Part shown: positions 20,091-21,747 of the stretch, piece by piece
Layout of the letters: every line of letters starts with the position of its first letter
Numbering within the stretch: position 1 is the stretch's first letter
Source: a virus
Length of the DNA stretch: 21,747 nt
IMG/VR virus record: IMGVR_UViG_3300028920_000293
Coordinates: 1-21,747 of that record
Reading direction: 5' to 3' (one strand)
Notes under the pieces: generated by a model
The model's input: only the letters and a program-made list of their open reading frames with translations
What the model was told of the DNA's origin: nothing
Database searches by the model: none
Program-made: the position numbers and the translations under genes

Positions 20091-21747
20091 TCATTCACTT
20101 TTATTTAATTTTTTAATTTTAGATGCTACATTCTTAAACTTTTTTATTAATAATTCCTTAGACTTACTTAATTCATCTAATCTTTGATCTTTAGCTTCTA
20201 TGGTTTTCTCTAATAAATCTATTTGATATTTATATTTATTAACATCATTATTTATTTCTTTCTCGTATTCCTTGCTACTTAACTTTATATTATTCATCTC
20301 ATCTTTCTGATTATTTATGATATCATATAAATCATTAAGTTTACTCTTAGTTTCATTTAATGTATTCTGTAGTTTTTGTTTATCTTGAGAAATAGATTTA
20401 TTCTTTTCTTCTATGCTCTTCATGTTATTTTCCATATTCTCTAACTTAACTGAATATTTGACTACCTCTTTGTCAGATGAACCTTTCTCTGAAATTAATT
20501 TTTTAACTTCTTTATTTAAATTATTTACTTCTTCTTGTAATTTCTTGTTTATGGATTGAGCTTTCCTTAATTCCTCATCCTTCTTCTTGTCCTCTTCTTC
20601 TTTTGGTTTATCTTCCTTTGGTTTCTCTGGTTTTTCTTCTGGTTCATCCTTAGGCTTTTTATCATCTGATTTAGTCATCTTTGGACCATAACCAAACATA
20701 GCTCTTATCTCATCTTCCGTGAAAGGTTTGCCTTCTTCAGGTCTATAACCTCTTAAGAGATTGCCTAACCATTTTGCCTTTACAGCTTCATCAGCATCTG
20801 TCACTGAATTAAATCTCATCTTCACAATATCAGGATCATACTTATAACTTTCTAATATTGGATTAAATAATTCATTTCTCATCTGATTAGCTATCTTTAA
20901 TTGAAAAGACCTAATCATTCTCTCATACATCATCTGTTTAACTGTGGCAGTATTACCTTGTATGGCTAATTTATTATTTCTACGAGTTAAATATATATGA
21001 TTTGGTACGTTTAAACAATGAACTTTACCTTCATAATATATTTTCTCACACATTTCTGGTGTGATAATAACATAATCTTTTTCAGATAAATCTATTCTAA
21101 CTCTCCACATACCAATTCTATTTTCTCTCTTATCTTCAGAAAATATAATATGTGCTCTATAACCACACTTAATAGCTATTTCTAATATATCGTCAGCTAA
21201 TTGTTTAGAAGTTGTAGTATATTCACAAGTATTTCTACCTTCTCTAGTATCATAAGTTCCATCTCCATCTATTGCAGAGAATAATAAATATTTTAGATAT
21301 TCAGGTTGATATTCTAAATATTGTCTTGGTATATGTCTATTATAACAATTATCTCCAAAATCTTTAAGAAAATCATATAACTCTTTATTATACCAATGCC
21401 ATTCGTATCCTTTATCTTCAGAATATGATTCTTTAAATTCTGGATAATTAGAATATATAACCTCTCTCATTCTATGAGCTGAATCTTCCTTCTTTTGAGA
21501 CAATCTACAATAAGGTTCTTCAGAATTAATACTACCTTCAGATACAAAATAACCTATAAATTTCATTAAGTCTATAATAGGTTGTTTTGGTGGAAAATCT
21601 TGTTTATAATCTTCTGGTTTTACTTTAGATTTAATAGCCCAATGTGAGTTTGAATTATATATCTCTTCAGCCGTAACTATTTCCCAATTTTCTTTAGTAG
21701 AAGTTGGATTTTTATTTACAAACATTCTATGATTTGGTGTAACTAAC
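20091..21747 (-). CDS. Portal protein, C-terminal part, with intein (partial at right edge)
   Basis: The frame is open to the window edge; upstream of the first ATG (21725) it reads LVTPNHR, intein block B, so ATG 21725 is not the real start. Numbering from that Met, residues 1-258 are intein. The host part resumes at Thr259 (TATVKQMMYERMIRSFQLKI). Its helices, and the segment EDEIRAMFGYGPK (residues 338-350), match the C-terminal end of phage portal proteins, where the helix before it lines the channel clip or stem. Residues 351-390 are a Lys/Glu/Pro-rich linker and 390-544 a long coiled coil, an unusual extension for a portal. The portal role rests on this segment and on position before protease and capsid genes. 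Confidence 0.65.
   Translation of the reverse strand, partial: LVTPNHRMFVNKNPTSTKENWEIVTAEEIYNSNSHWAIKSKVKPEDYKQDFPPKQPIIDLMKFIGYFVSEGSINSEEPYCRLSQKKEDSAHRMREVIYSNYPEFKESYSEDKGYEWHWYNKELYDFLKDFGDNCYNRHIPRQYLEYQPEYLKYLLFSAIDGDGTYDTREGRNTCEYTTTSKQLADDILEIAIKCGYRAHIIFSEDKRENRIGMWRVRIDLSEKDYVIITPEMCEKIYYEGKVHCLNVPNHIYLTRRNNKLAIQGNTATVKQMMYERMIRSFQLKIANQMRNELFNPILESYKYDPDIVKMRFNSVTDADEAVKAKWLGNLLRGYRPEEGKPFTEDEIRAMFGYGPKMTKSDDKKPKDEPEEKPEKPKEDKPKEEEDKKKDEELRKAQSINKKLQEEVNNLNKEVKKLISEKGSSDKEVVKYSVKLENMENNMKSIEEKNKSISQDKQKLQNTLNETKSKLNDLYDIINNQKDEMNNIKLSSKEYEKEINNDVNKYKYQIDLLEKTIEAKDQRLDELSKSKELLIKKFKNVASKIKKLNKSE
20952..21747 (-). other. LAGLIDADG homing-endonuclease intein in the portal gene (partial)
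   Basis: Only the C-terminal part is in the window. Visible blocks are block B (TPNHRM), LAGLIDADG motif 1 (FIGYFVSEGS, residues 56-65 from Met 21725), motif 2 (LLFSAIDGDGTY, residues 147-158), and the C-terminal block VHCLNVPNHIYL through LAIQGN. It ends at Asn258, preceded by Gly instead of the usual His, and is followed by Thr259, a normal +1 nucleophile. Both Asp/Glu endonuclease positions are present, so the homing enzyme may be active. The intein starts outside the window, so Cys/Ser1 is not seen. Confidence 0.88.

Noticed and set aside
20091-21725. A free-standing homing endonuclease/coiled-coil gene starting at ATG 21725
   Set aside because: The frame stays open upstream and encodes LVTPNHR, an intein block B, so the gene continues beyond the window.
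1-21747. tRNA genes, CRISPR arrays, insertion sequences or attachment sites
   Set aside because: No cloverleaf, spaced direct repeats, transposase motif or integrase was seen on either strand; the region is fully taken up by virion-type genes.

Overview
This window is a stretch of a tailed double-stranded DNA virus or prophage (caudovirus, HK97-type head) and covers the head, connector and early tail genes. Every supported gene is on the minus strand, so transcription runs from the right edge to the left. The genes are packed with 1-17 nt overlaps or short AT-rich gaps, which suggests one long late operon. The DNA is AT-rich, with many ATA (Ile) and AGA (Arg) codons. The standard code is used, with TAA, TGA and TAG all acting as stops. 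Ribosome sites are GAGGA, AGGAAA or AGGTGAT types. The host cannot be fixed from this; an AT-rich bacterium (Clostridia-like) or a methanogenic archaeon would both fit.

Layout in transcription order. (1) 21747-20091: C-terminal part of a portal-like protein, interrupted by a LAGLIDADG intein that runs off the right edge. (2) 20059-14407: a Cys-rich small protein, a 788-aa lectin/jelly-roll adhesin, an 862-aa repetitive fibre and a coiled-coil protein. Fibre genes in the middle of a head module are unusual. (3) 14462-12154: capsid set A, made of an S78-like prohead protease, four tiny genes (two of them very short and found by hand translation) and an HK97-type major capsid protein. (4) 12113-11067: a cupin protein, a PAS-domain protein and a small coiled-coil/membrane protein. 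(5) 11064-8301: capsid set B, made of a second prohead protease fused to an acidic scaffold, a decoration protein and a second, paralogous major capsid protein. (6) 8217-5515: two small paralogous beta proteins, then head-tail connector, HNH nuclease, head-closure, gp10-like and tail-terminator genes. (7) 5468-3768: two paralogous tail-tube proteins and a tail-assembly chaperone with a predicted +1 programmed frameshift. (8) 3602-1: an unrecognised 281-aa protein, four tandem paralogous beta-sandwich proteins (one carrying a self-processing intein-like domain) and the start of another fibre-like gene.

The main themes are repeated duplication (two capsid proteins, two proteases, two tail-tube proteins, two small beta proteins, four beta-sandwich proteins) and protein self-processing or recoding (one intein, one intein-like domain with Ala at +1, one +1 frameshift). 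The strongest candidates for something new are the double capsid/protease set enclosing PAS and cupin genes, and the intein-like domain inside a putative adhesin. No tape-measure gene lies directly after the chaperone, where one is normally found. All functional calls come from reading motifs by eye; no database search was run.
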